A stretch of 64,000 nt of DNA from Litoreibacter ascidiaceicola (lineage in GTDB: Bacteria; Pseudomonadota; Alphaproteobacteria; Rhodobacterales; Rhodobacteraceae): positions 186,001-250,000 of the forward strand of contig NZ_FQUV01000003.1 of NCBI RefSeq assembly GCF_900129235.1, in the 5' to 3' direction. Made by a program: the position numbers and the translations under genes. This document shows positions 29,113 through 38,886 of this stretch, one piece after another (within the stretch, counting starts at the first letter, position 1; each line of letters begins with the position of its first letter). The notes beneath the pieces are model-generated. The model made no database searches. It had not been told where the DNA came from and worked only from the letters and a program-made list of their open reading frames with translations.

Positions 29113-29418
29113 ATGGCTAAAAAAGCAATGATCGAACGCGAGAAGAAGCGCGAAAAGCTGGTGAAGAAATACGCCGCTAAACGTGCAGCTCTGCTTGCAA
29201 TCGCAAACGACCAAGAGAAACCAATGGAAGAGCGTTTCAAAGCGCGTCTGAAACTGGCTGAACTGCCGCGCAACAGCTCGGCTACTCGTTTGCATAACCG
29301 CTGCCAACTGACGGGCCGTCCTCACGCTTACTACCGTAAGCTGAAGATTTCTCGGATCATGTTGCGGGACTTGGGCTCTGCTGGCCTGATCCCCGGCATG
29401 GTTAAGTCCAGCTGGTAA
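29113..29418 (+). CDS. rpsN: 30S ribosomal protein S14, zinc-free type
   Basis: The 101-residue S14 is the long form without the paired CxxC zinc sites; only one Cys ([20 protein letters not shown]) remains in the conserved block. AAGGAATAG lies ahead of the ATG. Its position between rplE and rpsH is standard. Confidence 0.97.
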   Translation: MAKKAMIEREKKREKLVKKYAAKRAALLAIANDQEKPMEERFKARLKLAELPRNSSATRLHNRCQLTGRPHAYYRKLKISRIMLRDLGSAGLIPGMVKSSW

Positions 29419-29433
29419 GGAGGGCATTAGATT

Positions 29434-29826
29434 ATGAACGATCCTATCGCAGATATGCTCACACGCATTCGCAACTCGCAGCTGCGCGGCAAAGCAACCG
29501 TCGAGACCCCCGCTTCCAAAATCCGTGCTTGGGTTTTGGACGTGTTGGCCGACGAGGGCTACATCCGTGGCTACGAAGCGACGACGGGCAAAGACGGTCA
29601 CCCGGCTTTGAACATTGAGCTGAAATATTACGAAGGCACTCCTGTCATTCGCGAATTGAAGCGGGTTTCCAAGCCCGGTCGTCGCGTTTACGTGGGTTCC
29701 AAAGACATCCCGGTGGTCCGTCAGGGCCTGGGCGTGTCGATTGTCAGCACGCCTCGCGGTGTGATGTCGGACGCAAATGCTCGCAGCCAGAATATCGGCG
29801 GCGAAGTGCTTTGCACGGTATTCTAA
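29434..29826 (+). CDS. rpsH: 30S ribosomal protein S8
   Basis: The 130-residue S8 starts [20 protein letters not shown] and ends with the rRNA-binding [14 protein letters not shown]...GGEVLCTVF region. In E. coli S8 binds the mRNA near rplE to repress the spc operon; no such site was tested here. AAGGAGG precedes the gene. Confidence 0.97.
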   Translation: MNDPIADMLTRIRNSQLRGKATVETPASKIRAWVLDVLADEGYIRGYEATTGKDGHPALNIELKYYEGTPVIRELKRVSKPGRRVYVGSKDIPVVRQGLGVSIVSTPRGVMSDANARSQNIGGEVLCTVF

Positions 29827-29838
29827 GGAGCGCCAGTT

Positions 29839-30372
29839 ATGTCTCGTATTGGTAAAAAACCAGTCGATCTGCCCTCCGGCGTGACCGCGTCCGTCTCTGG
29901 CCAGACCATCGAAGTTAAGGGCCCCAAGGGCGTCCGTTCCTTCAAAGCAACTGATGATGTGACCCTCTCGGTTGAGGACAACATCGTTACGATCACGCCA
30001 CGCGGGTCGTCCAAGCGCGCGCGCCAGCAGTGGGGCATGAGCCGCACGATGGTCGCGAACTTGATCACCGGCGTGACCGATGGCTTCAAGAAAGAGCTTG
30101 AAATTCAAGGTGTGGGTTACCGCGCCGCGATGGAAGGCAAAAACCTGAAGCTGAACCTCGGTCTGTCGCATGACGTTGTTTATGAAGTGCCTGAGGGTGT
30201 AACCGTTGCGGCTCCCAAGCCCACCGAGATCACCATCGAGGGGATTGACGAGCAGGTTGTCGGCCAAGTGGCTGCCAACATCCGCGCGTGGCGCAAGCCA
30301 GAGCCTTATAAAGGCAAAGGCATCCGCTACAAAGGCGAGTTCGTCTTCCGCAAAGAAGGGAAGAAGAAGTAA
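29839..30372 (+). CDS. rplF: 50S ribosomal protein L6
   Basis: The 177-residue L6 has two repeated alpha/beta domains and the C-terminal signature [20 protein letters not shown]. It lies near the sarcin-ricin loop. AAGGAG precedes the ATG. Its stop overlaps the rplR start by one base (TAATG). Confidence 0.97.
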   Translation: MSRIGKKPVDLPSGVTASVSGQTIEVKGPKGVRSFKATDDVTLSVEDNIVTITPRGSSKRARQQWGMSRTMVANLITGVTDGFKKELEIQGVGYRAAMEGKNLKLNLGLSHDVVYEVPEGVTVAAPKPTEITIEGIDEQVVGQVAANIRAWRKPEPYKGKGIRYKGEFVFRKEGKKK

Positions 30373-30731
30373 TGGCTAATAGCAAACGTGATCTGTTCAT
30401 CAAACGCCGCCTGCGCGTTCGGAACAAACTTCGCAAGGTAAACGCCGGACGCGCGCGTCTGTCGGTTCACCGCTCCAACAAAAACATCAGCGTTCAGCTG
30501 ATTGATGATGTGAATGGCGTAACGCTGGCTTCGGCGTCTTCTCTCGAGAAGGATCTGGGCATCGTTGGCAAGAACAACATCGAAGCTGCAACCAAAGTCG
30601 GTGCCGCAATCGCGGAACGCGCCAAAAAAGCTGGCGTGACGACTGCCTACTTTGACCGCGGTGGTTTCCTCTTCCACGGTAAAGTGAAGGCCTTGGCCGA
30701 AGCTGCCCGTGAAGGCGGTTTGAAAATCTAA
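30372..30731 (+). CDS. rplR: 50S ribosomal protein L18
   Basis: L18 of 119 residues (basic N-terminus, then [19 protein letters not shown] and the [20 protein letters not shown] end). It carries 5S rRNA into the 50S subunit with L5. The gene is followed by an unusual 126-base gap that contains a terminator-like hairpin. Confidence 0.97.
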   Translation: MANSKRDLFIKRRLRVRNKLRKVNAGRARLSVHRSNKNISVQLIDDVNGVTLASASSLEKDLGIVGKNNIEAATKVGAAIAERAKKAGVTTAYFDRGGFLFHGKVKALAEAAREGGLKI

Positions 30732-30736
30732 GCCTT

Positions 30737-30765
30737 TGGGCGCTCCAACAGGGGCGCCCATTTTT
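30737..30765 (+). terminator. Internal terminator or attenuator between rplR and rpsE
   Basis: TGGGCGC (30737-30743) pairs with GCGCCCA (30754-30760), followed by TTTTT. Since no clear new promoter was found before rpsE, it is probably a leaky attenuator. Confidence 0.6.
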
Positions 30766-30857
30766 GCAGGCCTTCGGGCCTCGATGATCGGGGGGCTCAC
30801 GCCCACTGCGATTGAGAACAAACGGCGCTAAGGCGCAGAAATTAAAGGATTTGCCCA

Positions 30858-31439
30858 ATGGCAAGAGAACCAGGAAATCGCGGTCGCCGCGATCGGGACG
30901 AGACCCCCGAATTTGCAGATCGCCTCGTTGCGATCAACCGCGTATCCAAGACCGTTAAGGGTGGTAAGCGCTTTGGCTTCGCCGCACTTGTCGTTGTTGG
31001 CGACCAAAAAGGCCGTGTAGGCTTCGGCAAAGGTAAAGCGAAAGAGGTCCCAGAGGCCATCCGCAAAGCCACCGAGCAAGCCAAGCGCCAAATGATCCGC
31101 GTTCCACTGCGCGAAGGCCGTACGCTGCACCACGATGTAGCTGGCCGTCACGGTGCTGGTAAAGTTGTGATGCGCACTGCACCACAAGGTACCGGTATCA
31201 TTGCTGGTGGTCCAATGCGTGCTGTGTTCGAAATGCTCGGCGTTCAAGACGTTGTTGCAAAGTCGATTGGCTCGCAAAACCCTTACAACATGATCCGTGC
31301 AACTTTGGATGGCCTCGTTAAAGAAGCCTCTCCTCGTATGGTTGCGCAACGTCGTGGTAAGAAAGTTGCCGACATCCTGCGCTCCGAAGACGGCCCCAAG
31401 GTCGACGGCGAGCAAGCCCCAGTTGTAACGGAGGCCTAA
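30858..31439 (+). CDS. rpsE: 30S ribosomal protein S5
   Basis: The 193-residue S5 has the N-terminal dsRBD-like domain ([20 protein letters not shown]...[11 protein letters not shown]) and the C-terminal domain with [16 protein letters not shown]. It belongs to the mRNA entry site; the residues of spectinomycin and ram mutations look wild type. A C-terminal tail of about 25 residues is slightly longer than in E. coli S5 (167 residues). Confidence 0.97.
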   Translation: MAREPGNRGRRDRDETPEFADRLVAINRVSKTVKGGKRFGFAALVVVGDQKGRVGFGKGKAKEVPEAIRKATEQAKRQMIRVPLREGRTLHHDVAGRHGAGKVVMRTAPQGTGIIAGGPMRAVFEMLGVQDVVAKSIGSQNPYNMIRATLDGLVKEASPRMVAQRRGKKVADILRSEDGPKVDGEQAPVVTEA

Positions 31440-31442
31440 GAC

Positions 31443-31631
31443 ATGGCTAAAACTATCGTTGTAAAACAGATTGGCTCGCCAATCCGTCGCCCCGCCAAAC
31501 AGCGTGCTACGCTAGTCGGTTTGGGCCTGAACAAGATGCACAAAACCCGTGAGCTGGAAGACACACCTTCCATCCGCGGCATGGTCGAGAAAATCTCGCA
31601 CATGGTCGAGATCATCGAAGAAAAAGGCTAA
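31443..31631 (+). CDS. rpmD: 50S ribosomal protein L30
   Basis: The 62-residue L30 ([20 protein letters not shown]) has the [20 protein letters not shown] core. It starts three bases after rpsE and is followed by a palindrome and a strong terminator, where MarC interrupts the usual rpmD-rplO order. Confidence 0.97.
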   Translation: MAKTIVVKQIGSPIRRPAKQRATLVGLGLNKMHKTRELEDTPSIRGMVEKISHMVEIIEEKG

Positions 31632-31636
31632 GTGGC

Positions 31637-31654
31637 GGCGGGGTGAACCCCGCC
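31637..31654. repeat. REP-like GC palindrome, copy 2
   Basis: GGCGGGG-TGAA-CCCCGCC, followed by CTAC, directly after rpmD. Near-identical in plan to 20419-20443 and 37507-37532. Confidence 0.5.
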
Positions 31655-31669
31655 CTACGCAGAGTTTGA

Positions 31670-31700
31670 AACGCCTCGCTGAAAAGCGGGGCGTTTTTTT
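31670..31700 (+). terminator. Terminator after rpmD
   Basis: AACGCCTCGCT (31670-31680) pairs with AGCGGGGCGTT (31685-31695, one wobble) around GAAA and runs into T7. Confidence 0.9.
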
Positions 31701-31798
31701 CGTCTTAGACGCCTGTGCACAAGAATGTGCTTGAGGTGAAGCGATTGACACGGGACCGCCCATTGCACTGACGCCGATAACGCTGGTATGTCGCCCGC

Positions 31799-32437
31799 AT
31801 GTTTGAGATCAGTTCAGCCCAGCTTCTCCGCGAGTTCATCACGCTTTTTGTCGTGGTGGACCCGATTGGGTCGCTTCCGGTCTTCTATTTTGCGACATCG
31901 TCGGTCGCGGCGCGCTTCCATTGGAAGTTCGCCTTGCGTGGCGTTTTGGTCGCGGCACTGGTGCTCTATTTCTTCTTGATCGCGGGGCAGGTGGTGATCG
32001 AGGCGATTGGTTTGCGGCTCGGATCTTTCCAGATCGCGGGTGGAATCATCTTGTTTCTGTTTGCCCTGACAATGATTTTCGGTCCGTCGAAGCCTGCGCG
32101 TGAGATCGAAGAAGCAGAGCACACAGACCTATCCGGCGCGGTTTACCCGCTGGCGATCCCGTCTATCGCGTCGCCGGGGGCGATGCTGGCAATCGTCATC
32201 TTGACGGATAACAACCGAAACTCGGTGTCGGATCAGTTGGTGACCGCGGGGGTGCTTGGGGTAGTGCTGTTAATCACCTTGTTGCTGTTGTTGCTGGCTG
32301 CGCGCTTAAAACGGGTTATCGGGACGACCGGAGCGGATGTCATCAGCCGGGTGATGGGAATGATCTTAGCCACGGTTGCAGTCGACTCGGTGTTAAACGG
32401 CTTTGAAACCTTGGGTCTGTTTGCCGTCCATGGCTAA
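31799..32437 (+). CDS. MarC-family integral membrane protein
   Basis: The 212-residue protein has six hydrophobic segments and the family signatures FVVVDPIGSLPVF near the start and AIPSIASPGAMLAIVIL (residues 117-133) in the second half. MarC/SNARE-like proteins were once linked to multiple antibiotic resistance, but their function is unknown. The ATG at 31799 lacks a clear ribosome binding site. It stands alone between rpmD and rplO. Confidence 0.8.
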   Translation: MFEISSAQLLREFITLFVVVDPIGSLPVFYFATSSVAARFHWKFALRGVLVAALVLYFFLIAGQVVIEAIGLRLGSFQIAGGIILFLFALTMIFGPSKPAREIEEAEHTDLSGAVYPLAIPSIASPGAMLAIVILTDNNRNSVSDQLVTAGVLGVVLLITLLLLLLAARLKRVIGTTGADVISRVMGMILATVAVDSVLNGFETLGLFAVHG

Positions 32438-32479
32438 CCCATGCAAAAGACACATCCCTGACATTCCAAATCATATGTA

Positions 32480-32554
32480 GTGAAATGAACGGTCGAAGCG
32501 TAGTGAGCGCGCTGACTCAAACTCCTGATTAGGACATTTCACGCATGACCGTTC
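32480..32554 (+). promoter_or_regulatory. Two crossing complementary pairs ahead of a small reading frame
   Basis: GTGAAATG (32480-32487) is complementary to CATTTCAC (32535-32542), and GAACGGTC (32487-32494) to GACCGTTC (32547-32554). The order A-B-A'-B' means either two alternative hairpins or a tight pseudoknot. The second pairing would cover codons 1-4 of the 37-codon frame at 32545. Confidence 0.35.
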
Positions 32555-32658
32555 TCATCCTGCTCAAAGCCTTCGGGCCGCGTATTAAAACCCTTCTGAA
32601 AACAGATCCTGCCCCCTCCTGGACAGAGTACCTACGCCAGACCGCTGCAAAGGGCTAA
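32545..32658 (+). CDS. Possible 37-residue peptide
   Basis: ATG at 32545 with AGGA ten bases upstream encodes MTVLILLKAFGPRIKTLLKT and 17 more residues, ending AAKG. It is basic with a hydrophobic start, and no family was recognised. Short frames like this arise by chance, so support is mainly the ribosome binding site and the complementary RNA pairs around the start codon. It lies between MarC and the rplO promoter candidate. Confidence 0.3.
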   Translation: MTVLILLKAFGPRIKTLLKTDPAPSWTEYLRQTAAKG

Positions 32659-32666
32659 GCCAACAC

Positions 32667-32695
32667 TTGCAACACGCGGCGGAGCGGTCTATAGC
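32667..32695 (+). promoter_or_regulatory. Sigma70-type promoter candidate for rplO-secY-adk
   Basis: TTGCAA (32667-32672) and TATAGC (32690-32695) with a 17-base spacer, 97 bases ahead of rplO. It is the best promoter match inside the ribosomal cluster and lies directly after the MarC insertion. Confidence 0.6.
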
Positions 32696-32791
32696 CCGCC
32701 GGTGGCCTGCTAAAGGTCCGACTCACAAACAAGAAACGCCGCGTTTGGTCCATTTCGCTTCGAGGACCCTTCCGGCAATAGGAGAAGCGAT

Positions 32792-33259
32792 ATGAAACTG
32801 CACGAATTGCACGACAATCCAGGTGCCACCAAAACCAAAAAGCGCGTGGGCCGTGGCCCGGGCTCTGGCAAAGGTAAAATGGCTGGCCGTGGTATCAAAG
32901 GTCAAAAGTCCCGCTCGGGTGTTGCCCTGAACGGCTACGAAGGTGGCCAAATGCCACTTTACATGCGTTTGCCAAAACGCGGCTTCAACTCGCGGAACAA
33001 GAAATCTTTCGCAGTTGTGAACCTCGGCATGATCCAGAAATTCATCGACGCCAAGAAACTCGACGCCAAAGGCGACATCACCGAAGACACGCTGCTTGAG
33101 TGTGGTCTGGTCCGTCGCAAGCTGGATGGCGTTCGCATTCTGGCCAAAGGTGACATCACATCCAAAGTGACTTTGACTGTTACTGGCGCTTCCAAAACGG
33201 CTGTAGACGCCGTTGAAAAGGCCGGCGGCAAGCTCAACACCGCAGCGGCTGCTGAATAA
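32792..33259 (+). CDS. rplO: 50S ribosomal protein L15
   Basis: L15 of 155 residues begins [20 protein letters not shown] and contains the [12 protein letters not shown] basic stretch that reaches into the 50S core. AGGAGAAG precedes the ATG. It is separated from secY by 110 bases with two hairpins. Confidence 0.97.
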   Translation: MKLHELHDNPGATKTKKRVGRGPGSGKGKMAGRGIKGQKSRSGVALNGYEGGQMPLYMRLPKRGFNSRNKKSFAVVNLGMIQKFIDAKKLDAKGDITEDTLLECGLVRRKLDGVRILAKGDITSKVTLTVTGASKTAVDAVEKAGGKLNTAAAAE

Positions 33260-33264
33260 GCCTT

Positions 33265-33339
33265 GTGAGAGGCCAACGCGCCTCTTACATACCTCTTAAG
33301 TTTTCCAGCGCCGCGACGGGGAGCCCCGTTCGCGGCGCT
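33265..33339 (+). other. Two tandem hairpins between rplO and secY
   Basis: GTGAGAGGC (33265-33273) pairs with GCCTCTTAC (33280-33288, one wobble). AGCGCCGCGA (33307-33316) pairs with TCGCGGCGCT (33330-33339), with CGGGG/CCCCG inside. Neither is followed by a T run. They could tune SecY output relative to ribosomal proteins. Confidence 0.55.
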
Positions 33340-33369
33340 GTGCATATCTAGACAGGGATACCCAAGCAC

Positions 33370-34733
<1,364 letters not shown>

Positions 34734-34737
<4 letters not shown>

Positions 34738-35378
34738 ACATCATTCTGCTTGGGCCGCCTGGCGCGGGGAAGGGCACACAAGCCCGTAAACTGGTCGCGG
34801 AACGCGGCATGGTGCAGCTCTCTACCGGCGACATGCTGCGCGAGGCGAAAAGCTCTGGCACCGCGATGGGCAACAAGGTTGCGGCGATCATGGATGCGGG
34901 CCAGCTGGTCACCGATGACATCGTCATCGGCCTGATCGAGGAAAAGCTGGAAGGCGACCACGCGGGTGGGTTCATCTTCGACGGGTTCCCACGCACGCTG
35001 CCTCAGGCGGATGCATTGGGCGCTTTGCTGGAAAAGCACGGCACCACGCTGGACGCTGTGATCGAGATGCGGGTGGATGACGACGCGTTGGTCGCGCGGA
35101 TCACCGCACGGTCCACATGCGGGGCGTGTGGCGAGGTTTATAACGACCAGACCAAGCCGATCCCAAGCGATGGCAAATGTTCCAACTGCGGTGGCACAGA
35201 GTTCAAGCGCCGTGCCGACGACAACGAAGAAAGCCTGCGCACGCGGCTGATGGAATACTACAAAAAGACGTCTCCGCTGATTGGCTATTACTACGCCAAA
35301 GGCGACCTGAGCAGCATTGACGGCTTGGGTGAAATCAACGTGGTGGCGAAGGCCATTTCTGGGGTTTTGGACAGCTAG
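34734..35378 (+). CDS. adk: Adenylate kinase with zinc-type LID
   Basis: The 214-residue enzyme (ATP + AMP to 2 ADP) has the P-loop [11 protein letters not shown] at residue 7, the DGFPRT AMP-site motif and a LID with two Cys pairs, CGAC near residue 126 and CSNC near 149, which bind structural zinc in many bacteria. adk directly after secY is usual in alphaproteobacteria. The ATGA overlap implies translational coupling to secY. Confidence 0.97.
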
Positions 35379-35402
35379 ACCCTACGGCAGGGCGGGGGGC
35401 TC

Positions 35403-35431
35403 TTGACCATATGTTAAAAACCTCCTAAGCC
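35403..35431 (+). promoter_or_regulatory. Sigma70-like promoter candidate for rpsM-rpsK-rpoA
   Basis: TTGACC (35403-35408) and TAAGCC (35426-35431) are 17 bases apart. The ten bases TTGACCATAT recur at 35482-35491, 79 bases downstream. Start of transcription would be about 150 bases before rpsM. Confidence 0.4.
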
Positions 35432-35498
35432 GCACCATCCCTAACGGGAATCGCACCACGGCCTAGCTAGCTGACACGGTGTTGACCATATCTAAGCC

Positions 35499-35530
35499 AA
35501 GCCCGCAGGTTATGAAAAACCTTCGGGCTT
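35499..35530 (+). promoter_or_regulatory. Leader hairpin upstream of rpsM
   Basis: AAGCCCGCAGGTT (35499-35511) pairs with AACCTTCGGGCTT (35518-35530), 12 of 13 pairs, around six bases; a short A run follows 11 bases on. It could be an attenuator or the terminator of adk. E. coli controls this operon by S4 binding an upstream pseudoknot, but rpsD is not in this cluster. Confidence 0.5.
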
Positions 35531-35587
35531 ACGTTGTGAAAAAAGGTTCCGGAGCTACGGAACCGCGACTGAAAAAGGAATTGCCTC

Positions 35588-35956
35588 TTGGCACGTATTT
35601 CCGGCGTTAACCTGCCCGACGCGAAGCGCGTCCCCATCGCACTGACTTACATTACCGGCATCGGCCACACCTCCGCGAAAGCGATTTGTGAAGCTGTTGG
35701 TATCGACGCATCCCGCCGCATGAACGATCTCTCGGACGCCGAGATTTTGAAAATTCGTGAGCATATCGACGAAAACTATGACGTCGAAGGCGACCTGCGT
35801 CGCGAGACCACCATGAACATCAAACGTCTGATGGATCTGGGTTGCTACCGTGGCCTGCGCCACCGTCGTAACCTCCCTGTTCGCGGTCAACGGACCCATA
35901 CGAACGCACGTACCCGCAAAGGCCCTGCTAAGGCCATTGCTGGCAAGAAGAAGTAA
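35588..35956 (+). CDS. rpsM: 30S ribosomal protein S13, TTG start
   Basis: The 122-residue S13 ([20 protein letters not shown]) starts at TTG 35588, with AAGGA eight bases upstream and no in-frame ATG nearby, so the TTG start is secure. The [15 protein letters not shown] basic tail reaches the P-site tRNA. It opens the alpha-type block. Confidence 0.97.
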   Translation: MARISGVNLPDAKRVPIALTYITGIGHTSAKAICEAVGIDASRRMNDLSDAEILKIREHIDENYDVEGDLRRETTMNIKRLMDLGCYRGLRHRRNLPVRGQRTHTNARTRKGPAKAIAGKKK

Positions 35957-35971
35957 GGGGAGATCTGATCC

Positions 35972-36361
35972 ATGGCACGTGAAAAAGTACGCACGAAGAA
36001 GAAGGTCCGTAAGAACATCGCCGCTGGCGTTGCACACGTGAACTCTTCGTTCAACAACACCAAAATCCTGATCTCTGACGTTCAGGGCAATGCTATCTCT
36101 TGGTCCTCCGCCGGGACTTGTGGCTTCAAAGGCTCGCGTAAATCGACGCCTTATGCTGCACAGATGGCTGCCGAAGACGCAGGCCGCAAGGCTCAGGAAC
36201 ACGGCGTGAAGACGCTGGAAGTCGAAGTTCAGGGCCCAGGCTCTGGCCGTGAGTCCGCGCTGCGTGCGCTGGCTGCCGCTGGCTTCCAGATCTCGTCCAT
36301 CCGCGACGTGACACCTATGGCCCACAACGGCTGCCGCCCACCAAAGCGCCGCCGCGTCTAA
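35972..36361 (+). CDS. rpsK: 30S ribosomal protein S11
   Basis: S11 of 129 residues, with the [20 protein letters not shown] core and the C-terminal [15 protein letters not shown] that enters the platform near the E site. It follows rpsM by 15 bases. The conserved Asn-Gly in HNG, converted to isoaspartate in E. coli, is present. Confidence 0.98.
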   Translation: MAREKVRTKKKVRKNIAAGVAHVNSSFNNTKILISDVQGNAISWSSAGTCGFKGSRKSTPYAAQMAAEDAGRKAQEHGVKTLEVEVQGPGSGRESALRALAAAGFQISSIRDVTPMAHNGCRPPKRRRV

Positions 36362-36481
36362 GCTACGTATTCTATCGCGCGGTCCCCGTCCTTATTTTGG
36401 GCGGGGTCCGTGTTTGTCATTTCAACCTCGAGTGGCCCCGGATTTGGACATGATCCGCGGTCGAGCATGGAGGCGACACAC

Positions 36482-37498
36482 ATGATCCATAAAAATTGGC
36501 AAGAGCTGATTAAGCCAACCCAACTGGACGTAAAGCCCGGCAACGATCCTGCACGCAAAGCAACTGTGATTGCCGAGCCGCTGGAGCGTGGCTTTGGTTT
36601 GACCATGGGCAACGCCCTGCGCCGCGTGCTGATGAGCTCGCTGCAAGGTGCGGCGATCACTTCGGTTCAAATCGACAACGTGCTGCACGAGTTCTCCTCG
36701 ATTGCTGGTGTGCGCGAAGACGTGACGGACGTGATCCTGAACCTCAAAGGCGTGGCAATCCGTATGGAAGTCGAAGGGCCAAAGCGCCTGTCGGTTTCCG
36801 CGAAGGGCCCTGCGATCGTAACCGCTGGTGACATCTCCGATTCCGCTGGGATCGAGATTCTGAACCGCGACCACGTGATCTGCCACCTCGATGACGGCGC
36901 CGAGCTGTTCATGGAGCTGACGGTGAACACCGGTAAAGGTTATGTCTCTGCAGACAAGAACAAGCCCGAAGACGCGCCAATCGGTTTGATCCCGATTGAT
37001 GCAATCTTCTCGCCTGTCAAAAAAGTGTCCTACGACGTGCAGCCGACCCGCGAAGGTCAGGTGCTCGACTATGACAAGCTGACAATGAAGATTGAAACCG
37101 ACGGCTCCCTGACACCTGACGATGCAGTGGCTTACGCCGCGCGCATTCTTCAGGACCAGCTGGGCATCTTCGTCAACTTCGACGAGCCTGAATCGGCCCG
37201 TGCGCAAGACGACGAAGACGAGCTAGAGTTCAACCCGCTTCTGCTGAAGAAAGTGGACGAGCTGGAACTGTCCGTGCGGTCTGCAAACTGCCTGAAGAAC
37301 GACAACATCGTCTACATTGGCGACCTGATCCAGAAGACCGAAGCCGAGATGCTCCGCACCCCGAACTTTGGTCGCAAATCCCTCAACGAGATCAAAGAAG
37401 TGCTGTCTGGCATGGGCTTGCATCTCGGGATGGACATTGTGGACTGGCCACCAGAGAACATCGAAGATCTTGCCAAGAAATTCGAAGACGCGTTCTAA
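36482..37498 (+). CDS. rpoA: DNA-directed RNA polymerase subunit alpha
   Basis: Alpha of 338 residues starts at the ATG at 36482 ([20 protein letters not shown]) with GGAGG eight bases upstream; an earlier ATG at 36410 in the same frame lies in the leader. The N-terminal domain has the dimerisation block [20 protein letters not shown]; the C-terminal domain (from about residue 255) carries [19 protein letters not shown] and the DNA-contact region near [14 protein letters not shown]. rpsD is absent between rpsK and rpoA, as usual in this group. Confidence 0.98.
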   Translation: MIHKNWQELIKPTQLDVKPGNDPARKATVIAEPLERGFGLTMGNALRRVLMSSLQGAAITSVQIDNVLHEFSSIAGVREDVTDVILNLKGVAIRMEVEGPKRLSVSAKGPAIVTAGDISDSAGIEILNRDHVICHLDDGAELFMELTVNTGKGYVSADKNKPEDAPIGLIPIDAIFSPVKKVSYDVQPTREGQVLDYDKLTMKIETDGSLTPDDAVAYAARILQDQLGIFVNFDEPESARAQDDEDELEFNPLLLKKVDELELSVRSANCLKNDNIVYIGDLIQKTEAEMLRTPNFGRKSLNEIKEVLSGMGLHLGMDIVDWPPENIEDLAKKFEDAF

Positions 37499-37506
37499 AT
37501 AATACT

Positions 37507-37532
37507 GTAGGGCGGGAGAAATCCCGCCTTAC
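37507..37532. repeat. REP-like GC palindrome, copy 3
   Basis: GTAGGGCGGGA-GAAA-TCCCGCCTTAC, eight bases after the rpoA stop. It is 11 base pairs with one mismatch and lacks a T run, but it could attenuate rplQ. Confidence 0.55.
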
Positions 37533-37696
37533 CGCTCTGCCCGGCGTGCCCGACAAAAGTCCGACGCAATGCCGACGCTTAGCAGACCACGAAAATACCG
37601 GCGAAATGACCGGGAAAAACTGGGCAATTCTGCCCCAACAGAGGCACCGACACGCATCGGCGACCCGTACAAAGTATAGACTGAAGGAACGATAAA

Positions 37697-38110
37697 ATGC
37701 GCCACTCACGAGGCTACCGCCGCCTGAACCGTACACATGAACACCGCAAAGCGCTGTTCATCAACATGTGCGGCTCGCTCATCGAGCATGAGCAAATCAA
37801 AACAACCCTGCCGAAAGCCAAAGAGCTTCGCCCGATCATCGAAAAGATGATCACGTTGGCGAAACGCGGCGATCTGCACGCCCGCCGTCAAGCCGCTTCC
37901 AAGCTGGTTCAAGACAAAGACGTCGAGAAGCTGTTCGCAGTTCTGGGCCCACGCTACAAAGACCGCCAAGGTGGCTATGTGCGTGTTATGAAAGCCGGAT
38001 TCCGCTACGGTGACATGGCGCCGATGGCGATCATCGAGTTCGTCGACCGCGACGTCTCCGCCAAGGGCGCAGCCGACAAAGCCCGCCTTGAGGCCGAAGA
38101 CGCCGAATAA
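37697..38110 (+). CDS. rplQ: 50S ribosomal protein L17
   Basis: L17 of 137 residues begins [20 protein letters not shown] and has the [13 protein letters not shown]...[15 protein letters not shown] blocks. The last 12 or so residues ([15 protein letters not shown]) form a charged tail. It lies 198 bases after rpoA with AAGGAAC upstream, and closes the ribosomal cluster. Confidence 0.97.
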   Translation: MRHSRGYRRLNRTHEHRKALFINMCGSLIEHEQIKTTLPKAKELRPIIEKMITLAKRGDLHARRQAASKLVQDKDVEKLFAVLGPRYKDRQGGYVRVMKAGFRYGDMAPMAIIEFVDRDVSAKGAADKARLEAEDAE

Positions 38111-38132
38111 TTCGCTACTTATGTGGCACCCG

Positions 38133-38162
38133 AAAAACCCTGCCTTAACCGGCGGGGTTTTT
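38133..38162 (+). terminator. Terminator of the ribosomal cluster
   Basis: AAAAACCCTGCC (38133-38144) pairs with GGCGGGGTTTTT (38151-38162) with one wobble; the stem ends in the T run. Confidence 0.9.
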
Positions 38163-38240
38163 CACTTTTTGGTCATCGGGTCGACAAGCTGTGGCGCGCC
38201 GCATAGCTTCTGACGAAACGACAATCGACGAGGCGAGCCC

Positions 38241-38816
38241 ATTTTTAGACGTGCATTTCTAGTCGCCCCTCTGGTGGCATTATTCCTGTCAGCATGCGCG
38301 GCACCCGAGGGTGGTCCGCCAAAGGCAACAGACGCTCAAATCAATGAGCTGGCCGCAAGCATCACTGCCTTGCGCGACGACATCGACCCCTCAGAAGCCG
38401 CCCGCGCCGCCCGCATCGCCTACGACTATCCGCTTGAATTGGCAGAACAATATGGCATCACCGACACGCCACTTGCCCACAACCGGAAGGTGAACAGAGG
38501 CGACCGCCCACGCGGGCTCTGCTGGCACTGGGCCGAGGACTTGCAGGCCAAGCTGAACAGCGAGGGTTTCCGCACGCTCGAAGTGCATCGCGCGATTGCC
38601 AATGGCTTAAACCCGATCCTGATTTCTCACAGCACGGCGTTGATCTCGGCCAAGGGCGACAGCATGTATGAGGCGATTGTGCTAGACCCGTGGCGCTTTG
38701 GTGGAAAGCTGTTCTGGAGCAAGACGTTGGAAGATAAGCGCTATGATTGGTACCCGCGTTTGGAGATACTGACGGAACGCCGCAGACGGCGCCTTGCCTA
38801 CGAGGGTGAGTTGTAA
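38241..38816 (+). CDS. Lipoprotein with a Cys-His-Asp pattern, likely ATT start
   Basis: No ATG, GTG or TTG exists between the upstream in-frame stop (38211) and the GTG at 38274, and starting at 38274 would destroy the signal peptide. Starting at ATT 38241, with GAGG seven bases upstream, gives FRRAFLVAPLVALFLSAC, a complete lipoprotein signal with lipobox LSAC, and 191 residues. The mature part has GLCWHWAEDL, then ILISHSTALIS and EAIVLDPWRFGG: Cys, His and Asp in the order of papain-fold/transglutaminase-like triads. Family not recognised; an enzyme acting at the periplasmic face is an inference. It may be a new start codon usage or an ATG-to-ATT change. Confidence 0.65.
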   Translation: MFRRAFLVAPLVALFLSACAAPEGGPPKATDAQINELAASITALRDDIDPSEAARAARIAYDYPLELAEQYGITDTPLAHNRKVNRGDRPRGLCWHWAEDLQAKLNSEGFRTLEVHRAIANGLNPILISHSTALISAKGDSMYEAIVLDPWRFGGKLFWSKTLEDKRYDWYPRLEILTERRRRRLAYEGEL

Positions 38817-38886
38817 CGCAGACCGCGCATTGAATTCCCACGGCTGCGGCGGCATATCAGAGAGACGCACCAGATAGGGAAACCCC

